A stretch of 64,000 nt of DNA from Aquibium carbonis (GTDB lineage: Bacteria > Pseudomonadota > Alphaproteobacteria > Rhizobiales > Rhizobiaceae): contig NZ_RWKW01000012.1 in NCBI RefSeq assembly GCF_003970795.1, positions 1-64,000 of the forward strand, given 5' to 3'. A program made the position numbers and the translations under genes. The notes beneath the pieces are model-generated. The model did not search any database. It worked only from the letters and a program-made list of their open reading frames with translations, and was not told the origin of the DNA. Below are positions 26,193-34,810 of this stretch, piece after piece (position 1 is the stretch's first letter; each line of letters starts with the position of its first letter).

Positions 26193-26220
26193 CCCACCGC
26201 CAGCTACACCACGCGGTGGG
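26193..26220. terminator. Hairpin between convergent operons
   Basis: CCCACCGC (26193-26200) and GCGGTGGG (26213-26220) form an 8-base stem that extends a few pairs further outward with one G-T. The loop is 12 bases. There is no T-run. It sits between the amidohydrolase operon (plus) and the esterase (minus), where a bidirectional terminator is expected. The rest of 26050-26275 holds no gene I can recognise. Confidence 0.5.
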
Positions 26221-26275
26221 GCACGATGCTTTGCTGACTGGTGATGCTGGTGTCTGTGACCACCATATGCGTCAT

Positions 26276-27169
26276 TCACGCCAGGTAATCGAATGCTTCG
26301 TTTTCCCACCGGCTGCGGACGTCTTCCGGCAGGGGGAGCGACAGGAAGCCGTGCACCATGCCTACAGCGGTCGTTCCCACGGCATCGACCCCGGCCGCCT
26401 TGAGGTCCGTGAGGAGCATCTGGCCTTCGTCGCACAGAGGATCTCGGTCAGCGTTGAGCAGGAACGCCGGAGGGAAATCCGGGAGATTTCCAAGGTCACG
26501 AAAGTGACGGCCTGCTGGAATGCCGTGGGCCGCCCAGAACCATCGCATGGCTTCGCTCGTTAAAACCGGTCCGGCTCCGTTCCGTTCGTGGCTGTCCGTC
26601 CCGCAGTCCGGATCGAGGGCCGGATAGATGAGCACGAGGCGGTGGGGTCGCAAACCTTTTGACACCAGTCTCGATGTGGCATCGCAGGCAAGGTAGCCGC
26701 CCGCGCTGTCACCGCACAGCGAGACCGCGCAGCCGCGGTCAAGGCCGGCGATCTTGCCTTCCAGCACGGCGGTTGCGGCCAGGAGGACGTCGGTTTCCGC
26801 GGCCGGGAATGGCGCGTCGGGCGACAGGCGGTAGTCGACCGAGACGATTGTCGACCGTGTTCGGTCAGCCATACGGCGGCACAGACCGTCATGTGTGTCC
26901 AGCGAACCCCAGACGAAGCCGCCGCCGTGGCAGAACACGATCGCCTGGTTCGGCAGTGCGGCTGTGGGCCGATACACCCTCACGGGAACGGTCTCTCCGT
27001 CACTGCCGAGCCTGAGATCCTGCACAGCCGCCATCTTCGGCGCAGGCCCGACGGTCATTGCGGCATTGGCCGCGTTGCGGATGCGATCGAGCGGGATATG
27101 GGCGGGCGGGACTCGCACCGTCATCCGGGGATCGGCGACCAGTGCTTCGATGGCGGGGTGCAGATTCAT
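26276..27169 (-). CDS. HSL-family alpha/beta hydrolase (esterase)
   Basis: A 297-residue esterase/lipase of the hormone-sensitive lipase group. The oxyanion motif FCHGGGFVWG and nucleophile elbow GDSAGG are both present, followed by the acid in LNADRDPLCDEG and the catalytic His in GMVHGFL. The ATG at 27169 (MNLHPAIEALV) begins the normal N-terminal cap. The longer frame to 27412 would run through the TetR gene on the other strand. Divergent from the TetR at 27239. It could hydrolyse the ester product of the monooxygenase at 28012, which is an inference from context. Confidence 0.92.
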   Translation of the reverse strand: MNLHPAIEALVADPRMTVRVPPAHIPLDRIRNAANAAMTVGPAPKMAAVQDLRLGSDGETVPVRVYRPTAALPNQAIVFCHGGGFVWGSLDTHDGLCRRMADRTRSTIVSVDYRLSPDAPFPAAETDVLLAATAVLEGKIAGLDRGCAVSLCGDSAGGYLACDATSRLVSKGLRPHRLVLIYPALDPDCGTDSHERNGAGPVLTSEAMRWFWAAHGIPAGRHFRDLGNLPDFPPAFLLNADRDPLCDEGQMLLTDLKAAGVDAVGTTAVGMVHGFLSLPLPEDVRSRWENEAFDYLA

Positions 27170-27238
27170 GCTGTCAAAATACAGTAGAAATGTATACTTG
27201 TCAGTAGGATTTCCAGATTGCTGAAAGGACGCCTCGCC

Positions 27239-27880
27239 GTGAACCCACCCAAACCGGAGCGAAAGAAGATCAGAGAAGCGGTCGCCGACCTCAAGCGACG
27301 ACGCATTCTCGAAGCCGCGACGGACCTTTTCTACGATCTGGGTTTTACCAACACGACGCTGGACCAGGTCGCCGAACAGCTCGGGGTGACGAAGCCGTTC
27401 ATCTACTCGCATGTCGGTTCCAAGAGCGCCCTTCTCGGCGAGATCAGCTCGCAGGGCGTACAGCGTGCGCTCGAGGCGATCGACCAGGCCATCGCCATGG
27501 ATGGTTCCCCCGGCGAGATGCTGGCGCGTTTCGTGCCGGACTACGTCACCGCGATTCTCAGGTCACAGAAGAGCATCGCCATCAACATCCGCGAGGAGAA
27601 GAACCTCGATCCGGTGGATGCGGCGCGGCTTGCCGCCCTTCGTCAGCAGTTCATGGGGAAGATCGAAACCCTGCTCTCGCGCGGCGTGGAAAGCGGCGAA
27701 ATCCGCGTACCCGACACGCGCGTCGCGGCCTTCGCCCTCGTGGGGGCCGTCAGCTGGACGACGTTCTGGTTCCACCCAGCCGGCCCGCTGTCGATCGACG
27801 AGATTTCGGCCCGCATGACCGCGACCATCCTCAACCTCACGCATACGCGTACGGTTTCCAAGGCCGTTGAAGACGCCTGA
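27239..27880 (+). CDS. TetR-family regulator of the ketone/TRAP operon
   Basis: A 213-residue TetR protein. The GTG at 27239 follows AAAGGA; a TTG at 27218 is an alternative. The DNA-binding domain is ILEAATDLFYDLGFTNTTLD, then TKPFIYSHVGSKSALL. The C-terminal domain carries INIREEKNLDP and a SWTTFWFHPAGPLS segment common in TetR regulators of fatty-acid-like catabolism. It lies between the divergent esterase and the 12-kb operon starting at 28012, and is the obvious candidate to regulate both. Confidence 0.9.
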   Translation: MNPPKPERKKIREAVADLKRRRILEAATDLFYDLGFTNTTLDQVAEQLGVTKPFIYSHVGSKSALLGEISSQGVQRALEAIDQAIAMDGSPGEMLARFVPDYVTAILRSQKSIAINIREEKNLDPVDAARLAALRQQFMGKIETLLSRGVESGEIRVPDTRVAAFALVGAVSWTTFWFHPAGPLSIDEISARMTATILNLTHTRTVSKAVEDA

Positions 27881-27953
27881 ACCCATCCTGCTCGCAGTTC
27901 GCGAGCGTAGTGCCGGTCAAGGATCTGAACAAAAATACCATTCCCTCTTGAAC

Positions 27954-27969
27954 TCTACTCACGAGTAGA
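27954..27969. promoter_or_regulatory. Palindromic operator candidate before the monooxygenase operon
   Basis: TCTACTC ac GAGTAGA is a perfect 7-base inverted repeat with a 2-base centre, 43 bases before the monooxygenase ATG. The half-site CAGTAG recurs twice at 27182-27187 and 27202-27207 in the esterase/TetR divergent gap, near a second imperfect palindrome (ATACA...TGTAT). A shared TetR site is plausible. Confidence 0.55.
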
Positions 27970-28011
27970 ATTATGCTAATCACGGTAGATCGACGCGACC
28001 GGGAGGACGGA

Positions 28012-29640
28012 ATGCGTGATGTGGAGGTACTCGTCGTCGGGGCGGGGCTGGCCGGGCTGAGGGCCCTGTATGGCTTCCGTGCGGAGGGCTTCGAGACTCT
28101 CGTCCTCGAGGCGTCCGACGAGGTCGGTGGCGTCTGGAACCACAACCGCTATCCCGGCGCCCGCTGCGACGTGGAGAGCTACGACTATTCCTACAGCTTC
28201 TCGAAGGAGCTCGAGCAGGAGTGGCGCTGGACGGAACGATATCCGACACAGCCGGAAATCCTGCGCTACATCAATCACGTCGCCGACCGCTTCGCTCTGC
28301 GCCAGGACATCGAGTTCCAGGCACGGGTGGACGTCGCGCGCTTCGACGAGGCGACCGCGACCTGGGAGGTCGAGGTGCAGGACGGCCGGCGCTTCCGCTG
28401 CCGGTTCCTGGTGCTGTGCCTCGGCCAGCTTTCGGCGCCGAAGCTGCCGCATTACCCCGGCCAGGACAGCTTTGCAGGGGAGACGATCGTCAGCGCGACC
28501 TGGCCCAAGGACCGCGGCGTCGACTTCACCGGCAAACGCGTCGGCATCCTCGGCACCGGCTCGTCCGGCATGCAGATGACGCCCGTCATCGCGCAGACGG
28601 CGGCCCACGTCACCGTCTTCCAGCGCACTGCGAACTACTCCGTCCCCGCCGCCAACGCGCCGCTCGACGATGAGGAGGACCGGCAGGTCAAGGCCAACTA
28701 CGCGGCGCGTCGCGATCTGATGCGCAACTCGCCGACGGGACTGGGCTTCCTGCCGGGCAAGACGAAGACGCTCGACGTTCCGGAAGAGGAGCGCGAGGCC
28801 GTTTTCGAGAAAGCCTATCATCGCCTCGGCTTCGGTTTCGCCCTGGCCTATCCGGACATTCTCCTCGACGAGAAGGCCAACGACGCCGCCACCGAATTCC
28901 TCAAGCGGAAGATCGGCGAGCGGGTCAGCGATCCCGATCTTCGCCGCAAGCTCGTGCCGGACAACCATCGCTTCGGAACGCGCCGTCCGTCGGTCGACAG
29001 CGGTTACTACGAGGCGTTCAGCCGCGACAACGTCGAGCTTGCCGACATTCGCGCCCATCCGATCGTCAGCTTCACGCAAGACGGCATCATCACCGACATC
29101 AAGCACCATGAACTGGACGTCGTGATCTATGCGACCGGCTTCGACGCGCTGACCGGATCGATCCTGAAGCCCGATATCCGCGGACGCGGCGGCTTGCGCC
29201 TGCGCGACAAGTGGGCAGGCGGACCGCTGACCCATTTCGGCATCGGGACGTCAGGCTTCCCGAACATGCTGATCGTCGGCGGGCCGGGCAGCCCCTCGGT
29301 CCTGTCGAACGTGATGGTTTCGATCGAGGAGCAGGTCGACTGGTTCGTCGCATTCCTTTGTCATCTGCGCGAGTGCGGTGTCGGGGAGGTCGAGGTTACC
29401 GAGGCTGCCGAGCAGGAATGGACGGCGCATGTCCAGGAGCGGGCGCGCGAGACCCTCTACATGACCGCCGACAGTTTCTACAATGGTGGCGAACTGCCCG
29501 GAAAGCCGCGGGTCTTCATGCCGTACTCCGGCGGGGTCCGAAACTACCGTCGCCTCCTCCAGGCCGCGGCGACCAACGGCTACACCGGCTTCGAACTTCG
29601 CCCGGTGCCTAAGGCCGTGGAGGTCGCCCATGACCACTGA
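28012..29640 (+). CDS. Baeyer-Villiger-type flavin monooxygenase, non-canonical fingerprint
   Basis: A 542-residue flavoprotein. FAD and NADPH Rossmann motifs are at the N-terminus (VLVVGAGLAGLRAL) and centre (GKRVGILGTGSSGMQ), and an aromatic-rich ARCDVESYDYSYSFS region is typical of cyclohexanone/phenylacetone monooxygenases. The type I BVMO fingerprint FxGxxxHxxxWP reads FAGETIVSATWP, so the conserved His is Val. The ATG at 28012 follows GGGAGGAC and is favoured over 27973. First gene of a catabolic operon, overlapping the dehydrogenase by 11 bases. It probably oxygenates a ketone to an ester or lactone. Confidence 0.9.
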   Translation: MRDVEVLVVGAGLAGLRALYGFRAEGFETLVLEASDEVGGVWNHNRYPGARCDVESYDYSYSFSKELEQEWRWTERYPTQPEILRYINHVADRFALRQDIEFQARVDVARFDEATATWEVEVQDGRRFRCRFLVLCLGQLSAPKLPHYPGQDSFAGETIVSATWPKDRGVDFTGKRVGILGTGSSGMQMTPVIAQTAAHVTVFQRTANYSVPAANAPLDDEEDRQVKANYAARRDLMRNSPTGLGFLPGKTKTLDVPEEEREAVFEKAYHRLGFGFALAYPDILLDEKANDAATEFLKRKIGERVSDPDLRRKLVPDNHRFGTRRPSVDSGYYEAFSRDNVELADIRAHPIVSFTQDGIITDIKHHELDVVIYATGFDALTGSILKPDIRGRGGLRLRDKWAGGPLTHFGIGTSGFPNMLIVGGPGSPSVLSNVMVSIEEQVDWFVAFLCHLRECGVGEVEVTEAAEQEWTAHVQERARETLYMTADSFYNGGELPGKPRVFMPYSGGVRNYRRLLQAAATNGYTGFELRPVPKAVEVAHDH

Positions 29641-30496
29641 ACCGATCGGCGTCGCGGTGGTCGGTGCGGGCACCATGGGCGCCGGCATAGCCTATGTCTT
29701 CGCGATGGCGGGCTTCGACGTGCATCTTGTGGAGCCGGATGCCGCGCGCTCGAGAAGCGCGGTCCAGGTGATGGCGAAGGCCGGCGCGGACGCGGTCAGG
29801 CGCGGCAAGGCCGATGAGGATCTCGTGCGCCGGAGGCTCGGCGCGGTGACGCTCACCGCAAGCGTGGATGACCTGCCAGCCGGGCTCGGACTCGCCATCG
29901 AGAGCGTACCCGAACGGCTCGAAATCAAGCGGGCGGTCCTTTCGCAGATCGACCGACGCTCTCCCGGTCTGATCGCCACCAACACGAGTTCGCTCAGCAT
30001 CGACGATCTCAGCGCTTCGGTGTCGGATCCGGGCCGGTTCGTCGGGATGCACTTCTTCAATCCCGTCTGGTCGCTCATGCTCGTCGAGATCGTCCGCGGC
30101 GATGCGACGACGGACGCGGCGATCGAGGCGTCCAAAGGCTTTGCGACGGCGATCGGCAAGAAGACGGCCGTGGTCGCTGATCATCCCGGCTTCGCCACCA
30201 GCCGTCTCGATCTCGTGCTCGCCCTGGAAGCGATCCGGATGGTCGAGGCTGGCGTTTCGACGCCCGAGGACATCGATCGGGCCGTGACGACGGCGTATCG
30301 CCACCCGATGGGTCCGCTGCGACTGTCCGACGTCGTCGGGCTCGATGTCAGGCTCGACATCGCGCGGCACCTCGAAAAGGCACTCGGCCCGCATTTTTCA
30401 CCACCAAGGTTGCTTCAGGAGATGGTCGCGCGCGGCGACCTCGGCCGCAAGTCCGGCAGGGGTTTCTACGACTGGTCCGGAAGCACGGACTTCTAG
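29630..30496 (+). CDS. 3-hydroxyacyl-CoA dehydrogenase
   Basis: A 288-residue two-domain dehydrogenase. The NAD-binding domain begins GVAVVGAGTMGAGIAYVFAM, the catalytic His is in VGMHFFNPVW, and the C-terminal domain includes HPMGPLRLSDVVGLD and ends GRGFYDW. Length is that of the short, stand-alone PaaH/Hbd class. Starts 11 bases inside the monooxygenase gene, so the two are coupled. Provides the second oxidation step of a beta-oxidation-like route. Confidence 0.95.
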   Translation: MTTEPIGVAVVGAGTMGAGIAYVFAMAGFDVHLVEPDAARSRSAVQVMAKAGADAVRRGKADEDLVRRRLGAVTLTASVDDLPAGLGLAIESVPERLEIKRAVLSQIDRRSPGLIATNTSSLSIDDLSASVSDPGRFVGMHFFNPVWSLMLVEIVRGDATTDAAIEASKGFATAIGKKTAVVADHPGFATSRLDLVLALEAIRMVEAGVSTPEDIDRAVTTAYRHPMGPLRLSDVVGLDVRLDIARHLEKALGPHFSPPRLLQEMVARGDLGRKSGRGFYDWSGSTDF

Positions 30497-30514
30497 AACA
30501 GGACATCACAAGTC

Positions 30515-31690
30515 ATGGGATCGGTCTTCAACACGACGCTGGTCGACACGGAAGAGCATCATTCGATGCTGCGCGAGAACGTGGGCAAGCTGGTTGCGGG
30601 CTTCGGCCGCAAGTATTTCCAGGACGTCGTCAAGCGCAACGCAAAGCCTGACGAACTCTGGTCGGCTCTCGGCCAGGCGGGCTTCCTTGGTGTTCACGTG
30701 GCGGAAGAATATGGCGGCGGCGGTGGCGGCATGGCCGACTACAACGTCATCGTCGAGGAGACCGCGGCGCAAGGCTGCCCGATCCTCAGTCTGGTTATCG
30801 GGTCGATCTGCGCGCCCATCATCCAGAGCCATGCTAGCGATGAGGTGAAAAAGGCCTGGCTGCCCGGTCTGGCGTCCGGCGACAAGCGTCTCGCCTTCGC
30901 CATCACCGAGCCGAACGCCGGTTCGAACACGCACAAGGTCACGACGATCGCTCGACGGGAGGGCCGTGGGTGGCGACTGAACGGCCAGAAGTACTGGACC
31001 TCGGCCGTCGACGAGGTCGATGCGATCATGGTCGTGGCGCGTGGAGAAGAACTCGACGAGCGCGGGCGCGGGCGGCTGTCTCTCTTCCTCGTGCCGGTTG
31101 ACACCCCCGGCATCCGCAGGACGCCGATCGAGACCGTCCTGCATGTCCCTGAAACGCAGTTCATGCTGTGGTTCGACGAGGTCGTGATCCCGGCCGATGC
31201 GATCGTCGGCGAGGAGGGCAACGGGTTGAAGCACCTGTTCGCCGGGCTGAATCCCGAGCGCATCTGCGCGGCGGCCATCAACAACGGCATCGCGCGGTAC
31301 GCAATCGAGAAGGGCGCCCAGTACGCCGGTGAACGTTCGGTGTGGGGAACGCCGATCGGCAGCCACCAGGGCGTGGCTCACCCGCTTGCCGAAGCCTATG
31401 TCGGCGTGCAGCAGGCGCGCCTGATGACGGCGCGGGCCGCGCAGCTTTACGACGAGGGGTCGCACGAGGCGGGCGAGGTTGCAAACATGGCGAAGTTCGC
31501 CGCCGCCGACTCGTCGCTGAAGGCGCTCGACCAGGCGATCCAGGTCCATGGCGGCAATGGGCTCGCGATCGAGTACGGCCTGGCAGATCTCTGGTTCATC
31601 GCCCGTCTCCACAAGACCGCGCCGGTCAGTCGGGAGATGGTGCTGAACTACTTCGCGCAACATTCCCTGGGTTTGCCGAAAAGCTACTAG
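30515..31690 (+). CDS. Acyl-CoA dehydrogenase
   Basis: A 391-residue protein with the full three-domain acyl-CoA dehydrogenase architecture. The FAD-contact segment AFAITEPNAGSNTHK and the substrate-side GQKYWTSAVDEVDA are conserved. The C-terminal helical domain contains IQVHGGNGLAIEYGLADLW, the conserved (V)HGGxG block. The product should be an enoyl-CoA for the hydratase at 33991. The electron acceptor would be ETF, which is not encoded here. Confidence 0.95.
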   Translation: MGSVFNTTLVDTEEHHSMLRENVGKLVAGFGRKYFQDVVKRNAKPDELWSALGQAGFLGVHVAEEYGGGGGGMADYNVIVEETAAQGCPILSLVIGSICAPIIQSHASDEVKKAWLPGLASGDKRLAFAITEPNAGSNTHKVTTIARREGRGWRLNGQKYWTSAVDEVDAIMVVARGEELDERGRGRLSLFLVPVDTPGIRRTPIETVLHVPETQFMLWFDEVVIPADAIVGEEGNGLKHLFAGLNPERICAAAINNGIARYAIEKGAQYAGERSVWGTPIGSHQGVAHPLAEAYVGVQQARLMTARAAQLYDEGSHEAGEVANMAKFAAADSSLKALDQAIQVHGGNGLAIEYGLADLWFIARLHKTAPVSREMVLNYFAQHSLGLPKSY

Positions 31691-31721
31691 GGCCGGAGGC
31701 GATGTCAGGGAGGACGTAGCC

Positions 31722-33230
31722 GTGGACACATTCGCCAGCACCCTTCGACGCCATGCCCGCGCTCGGCCCGCTGCGCCTGCGCTCAGCTTCGGCGGGCAAA
31801 CCCAGTCTTTCGCGGAACTGGATGCTTCGAGCAGCCGCGCCGCAAACCTCATGCTTTCCAGAGGCGTGGCTGCCGGCGACCGCGTCGCGGTGCTTGCCAA
31901 GAATTGCGCGGCCTATTTCGAGGTGCTTGTCGGCGCCTCGAAGATCGGCGCGACCGTCGTCGGACTGAACTGGCGGCTTTCGCCCCGAGAGATGGCAGAA
32001 ATCCTCGCGGACGCAGATCCGAAACTGCTGTTCCACGACGAACGCGGCGCGCAGCTTCTGCCGGCCGAACACGGCTGGGAAATGCTGGCATTCGGCGCCG
32101 GCTACGCCGCCGCTCGCGACGCGATGCCGGAGCGTGATCCGGAACATCGCGGCCTGCCGGACGAGATCGCTCTCATTCTCTATACCTCCGGCACCACCGG
32201 CCTACCCAAAGGCGTCATGCTGACCAACGAGGCCATGTCCTACACGGCTCGGCTTGCCGAGGCCTGGGGGATGACGTCCTCCAGCGTCAACCTGGTGGCG
32301 ATGCCTCTCTTCCATATCGGCGGTTGCGGCTATGGCTCCTCGACCTTCATGGCCGGCGGGCACACGGTGCTCATCTCCGAGGTGGACGTCGGCGACATCC
32401 TCGACCTCGTGCCCAAACATGGCGTGACCCACACGTTCCTCGTTCCCGCGGTCGTGCAGATGATGCTGAACTCCGACGCGGTGAGGAATGCCGACCTGTC
32501 GAGCCTCGAGCTTCTGATGTACGGCGCGTCGCCGATGGGCGATGTTCTGCTGCGCCGGGCGATCGACGTTCTGGGCTGCAACTTCATGCACGCCTACGGC
32601 ATGACCGAAAGCGCCGGCACCGTCGTGATCCTCCCCCCCGACATGCACGATCCGGATGGCCCCCGTCCGGAGTTGCTGAAGTCCTGCGGCAAGCCGTTGC
32701 CGTGGGTGAGCCTGCGCATCATCGACCCGGCAACGGGACGTGACGCAGCGTTGGGCAAGGTCGGAGAGATCTGGCTGAAGACGGCCATGATCATGAAGGG
32801 GTACTGGAACAACCCGGCCGCGACGCGCGAGGTCTTCGCCGAAGACGGCTGGTTCCGCACCGGCGACGCCGCCTATCTCGACGAGGACGGCTACATCTAT
32901 CTCTTCGACCGGTTCAAGGACATGATCATCTCGGGTGGCGAAAACATCTACCCGGCGGAGATCGAGAATGTCTTGAACGGCCATGAAGCGGTTGCGCAGG
33001 TGGCTGTGATTGGCGTGCCGCACGAGAAATGGGGCGAGACCCCGCTTGCATTCGTCGTCCTCAGGCCCGGACGCTCGGCCACGCCCGAGGACCTGATTGC
33101 CTATACGCGGCGAAACCTCGCCACCTACAAGTGCCCGAGCACCATCAAGCTCGTCGAGACCCTTCCCCGCAATGCGACGGGCAAGCTTCTGAAGCCCGAA
33201 CTTCGACGTCTGCATGGGGTTTCAGGATGA
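31722..33230 (+). CDS. AMP-dependent acyl-CoA synthetase
   Basis: A 502-residue ANL-superfamily ligase from a GTG start after AGGGAGGAC. It has the P-loop ILYTSGTTGLPKG, the A5-like YGMTESAG, the hinge FKDMIISGGENIYPAEIENV and the catalytic Lys in ATGKLLKPEL. It would activate the acid produced or imported by this operon to its CoA ester. Its stop overlaps the next gene in ATGA. Similar in layout to FadD3/FadD13-type ligases; the exact substrate is not determined. Confidence 0.95.
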   Translation: MDTFASTLRRHARARPAAPALSFGGQTQSFAELDASSSRAANLMLSRGVAAGDRVAVLAKNCAAYFEVLVGASKIGATVVGLNWRLSPREMAEILADADPKLLFHDERGAQLLPAEHGWEMLAFGAGYAAARDAMPERDPEHRGLPDEIALILYTSGTTGLPKGVMLTNEAMSYTARLAEAWGMTSSSVNLVAMPLFHIGGCGYGSSTFMAGGHTVLISEVDVGDILDLVPKHGVTHTFLVPAVVQMMLNSDAVRNADLSSLELLMYGASPMGDVLLRRAIDVLGCNFMHAYGMTESAGTVVILPPDMHDPDGPRPELLKSCGKPLPWVSLRIIDPATGRDAALGKVGEIWLKTAMIMKGYWNNPAATREVFAEDGWFRTGDAAYLDEDGYIYLFDRFKDMIISGGENIYPAEIENVLNGHEAVAQVAVIGVPHEKWGETPLAFVVLRPGRSATPEDLIAYTRRNLATYKCPSTIKLVETLPRNATGKLLKPELRRLHGVSG

Positions 33231-33994
33231 CGGTCGCTCTCGCGCTCACGAGACGCTGGGTGTCGGACTATTTCAACCGTCACGACGCCGAGGCGGCGCG
33301 ACGGTTCTGCGCGGCGGACTACACGCTCAAGATCGGCGATGTCGTCCTGAGCGGCCGCGACGACGTCTGGCTGCCGGCCGTCGACCGACAGATGCGGGAC
33401 TATCCGGGTCTGACGATGACCGTGCACGAGACCCTCACCGGGCCCGGATGGGCCGCGGTCTGGTTCAGCGAGCACGGCCAGCGTGGCCAGAGCAGTGCCG
33501 TCTGGTCGGGCGTGGCGATCTACCGTGAAGCCGGGGGCATCCTCACGGGTTGCATCGCGCAGGAAGACTACATGACCCGACGCCGGCAACTGAAGGGCGG
33601 CGAAGCTGACCTCGTCGATCGGCCCTGCGCGGCGCCTTGGGACACGGCTGCGCAAGAACCAAATCGCGCAAACGAGGCTGCCGTTGCGGCATGGCTCGAG
33701 GGACGCTGGCCGAAAGATGGCGCCGTTCCATGCGACGATGAACATCTGACCGGCGACCCCATCGCGTTCGACGTCGAAACCATCGAAACGCGAGAGATGC
33801 TGTCGGCGGGAAACCGCGTTGCCTTCTCGGTGCGACAGCATGGCGTCTATCGGTCGGGGATCGAGGAGGAAGCGTCTGCGAGCGCGTTCTTCGACGTCAA
33901 TGGCCTGCTGACGGTCGAAAACGACCGCATCGTGTCCGGCCGCGTCATCCGCGACCGCATGGGGCTCGCTGGCCGACTCAGGGGGCTCCAATGA
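33227..33994 (+). CDS. Tandem NTF2/SnoaL-like protein
   Basis: A 255-residue protein that appears to hold two NTF2-like domains. The first (about 1-120) opens TRRWVSDYFNRHDAEAARRF and carries YTLKIGDVVLSGRDD. The second (about 145-250) has EAAVAAWLEGRWP and a strand series ending in FFDVNGLLTVENDRIVSGRV. Such folds bind or isomerise small hydrophobic or steroid-like ligands. Overlapped at both ends by ATGA junctions with the ligase and the hydratase, so it is a fixed member of the pathway. No catalytic residues can be assigned. Confidence 0.75.
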   Translation: MTVALALTRRWVSDYFNRHDAEAARRFCAADYTLKIGDVVLSGRDDVWLPAVDRQMRDYPGLTMTVHETLTGPGWAAVWFSEHGQRGQSSAVWSGVAIYREAGGILTGCIAQEDYMTRRRQLKGGEADLVDRPCAAPWDTAAQEPNRANEAAVAAWLEGRWPKDGAVPCDDEHLTGDPIAFDVETIETREMLSAGNRVAFSVRQHGVYRSGIEEEASASAFFDVNGLLTVENDRIVSGRVIRDRMGLAGRLRGLQ

Positions 33995-34755
33995 GCATAC
34001 GGCGCGACATCTCCGACGGCGTTCTCGTCGTCAGCATCGACCGGCCGGAGCGCCGCAATGCCATCGACCGCGCGACCTCGGAAGCAATCGCAGATGCGAT
34101 GGACCAACTCGATGCGGACGACTCGCTGCGGGTGGGTATCCTCACCGGCGCCGGCGGCAACTTCTCGACGGGCATGGACCTCAAGGCCTTCCTTGCAGGG
34201 GAACGGGTGGAACTGCCGGGCCGCGGCCTGGCCGGCATCATCAAGACGCCGCCGGAAAAGCCGCTGATTGCCGCGGTCGAGGGCTATGCGCTCGCCGGTG
34301 GCTTCGAGATCGCGCTGGCCTGCGACCTCATCGTCGCGTCGCATTCGGCCCGTTTCGGCTTGCCCGAGGCACGGCGCGGTCTGATCGCCGGTTCGGGTGG
34401 TCTGATCCGGCTCCCGGAGCGCATGCCGAGGCAGATCGCGATGGAATGCGCAATGACCGGGCGGATGATCGAAGCGGACGAGGCGTTGCGCTGGGGGCTG
34501 GTGAACCGGCTCGTCGAAACGGGCGAGGCCGTGGCCGGCGCCTTGGCGCTGGCTGCGGAGATATGCCTGAGCGCTCCAGCCGCGCTGATTGCGAGCAAGC
34601 GCATCGTGGCGCGCGCCGGACGCTGGCCGGAGGAGACGCTCTGGCAGCGGCAGGACGAACTGCTGGAGGACATCATCAATTCAAGGGACGCGCGCGAGGG
34701 AGCGGCTGCGTTCGCCGAGAAACGCGATCCGGTCTGGTCGACCGGAAGCGATTGA
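33991..34755 (+). CDS. Enoyl-CoA hydratase/isomerase
   Basis: A 254-residue crotonase-fold protein. The oxyanion-hole segments are TGAGGNFSTGMDLKAFLAG and AAVEGYALAGGFEIALACDL; the second catalytic region is LPEARRGLIAGSGGLIRLP. Length is typical. It should hydrate the enoyl-CoA from the dehydrogenase at 30515 for the hydroxyacyl-CoA dehydrogenase at 29630. Coupled upstream by ATGA; 55 bases separate it from the TRAP binding-protein gene. Confidence 0.94.
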   Translation: MSIRRDISDGVLVVSIDRPERRNAIDRATSEAIADAMDQLDADDSLRVGILTGAGGNFSTGMDLKAFLAGERVELPGRGLAGIIKTPPEKPLIAAVEGYALAGGFEIALACDLIVASHSARFGLPEARRGLIAGSGGLIRLPERMPRQIAMECAMTGRMIEADEALRWGLVNRLVETGEAVAGALALAAEICLSAPAALIASKRIVARAGRWPEETLWQRQDELLEDIINSRDAREGAAAFAEKRDPVWSTGSD

Positions 34756-34810
34756 AGACCGCCGTCGTGGCGGTCGTGTAGCCGGAAACGGCAAACCCTG
34801 GGAGGAAAGC

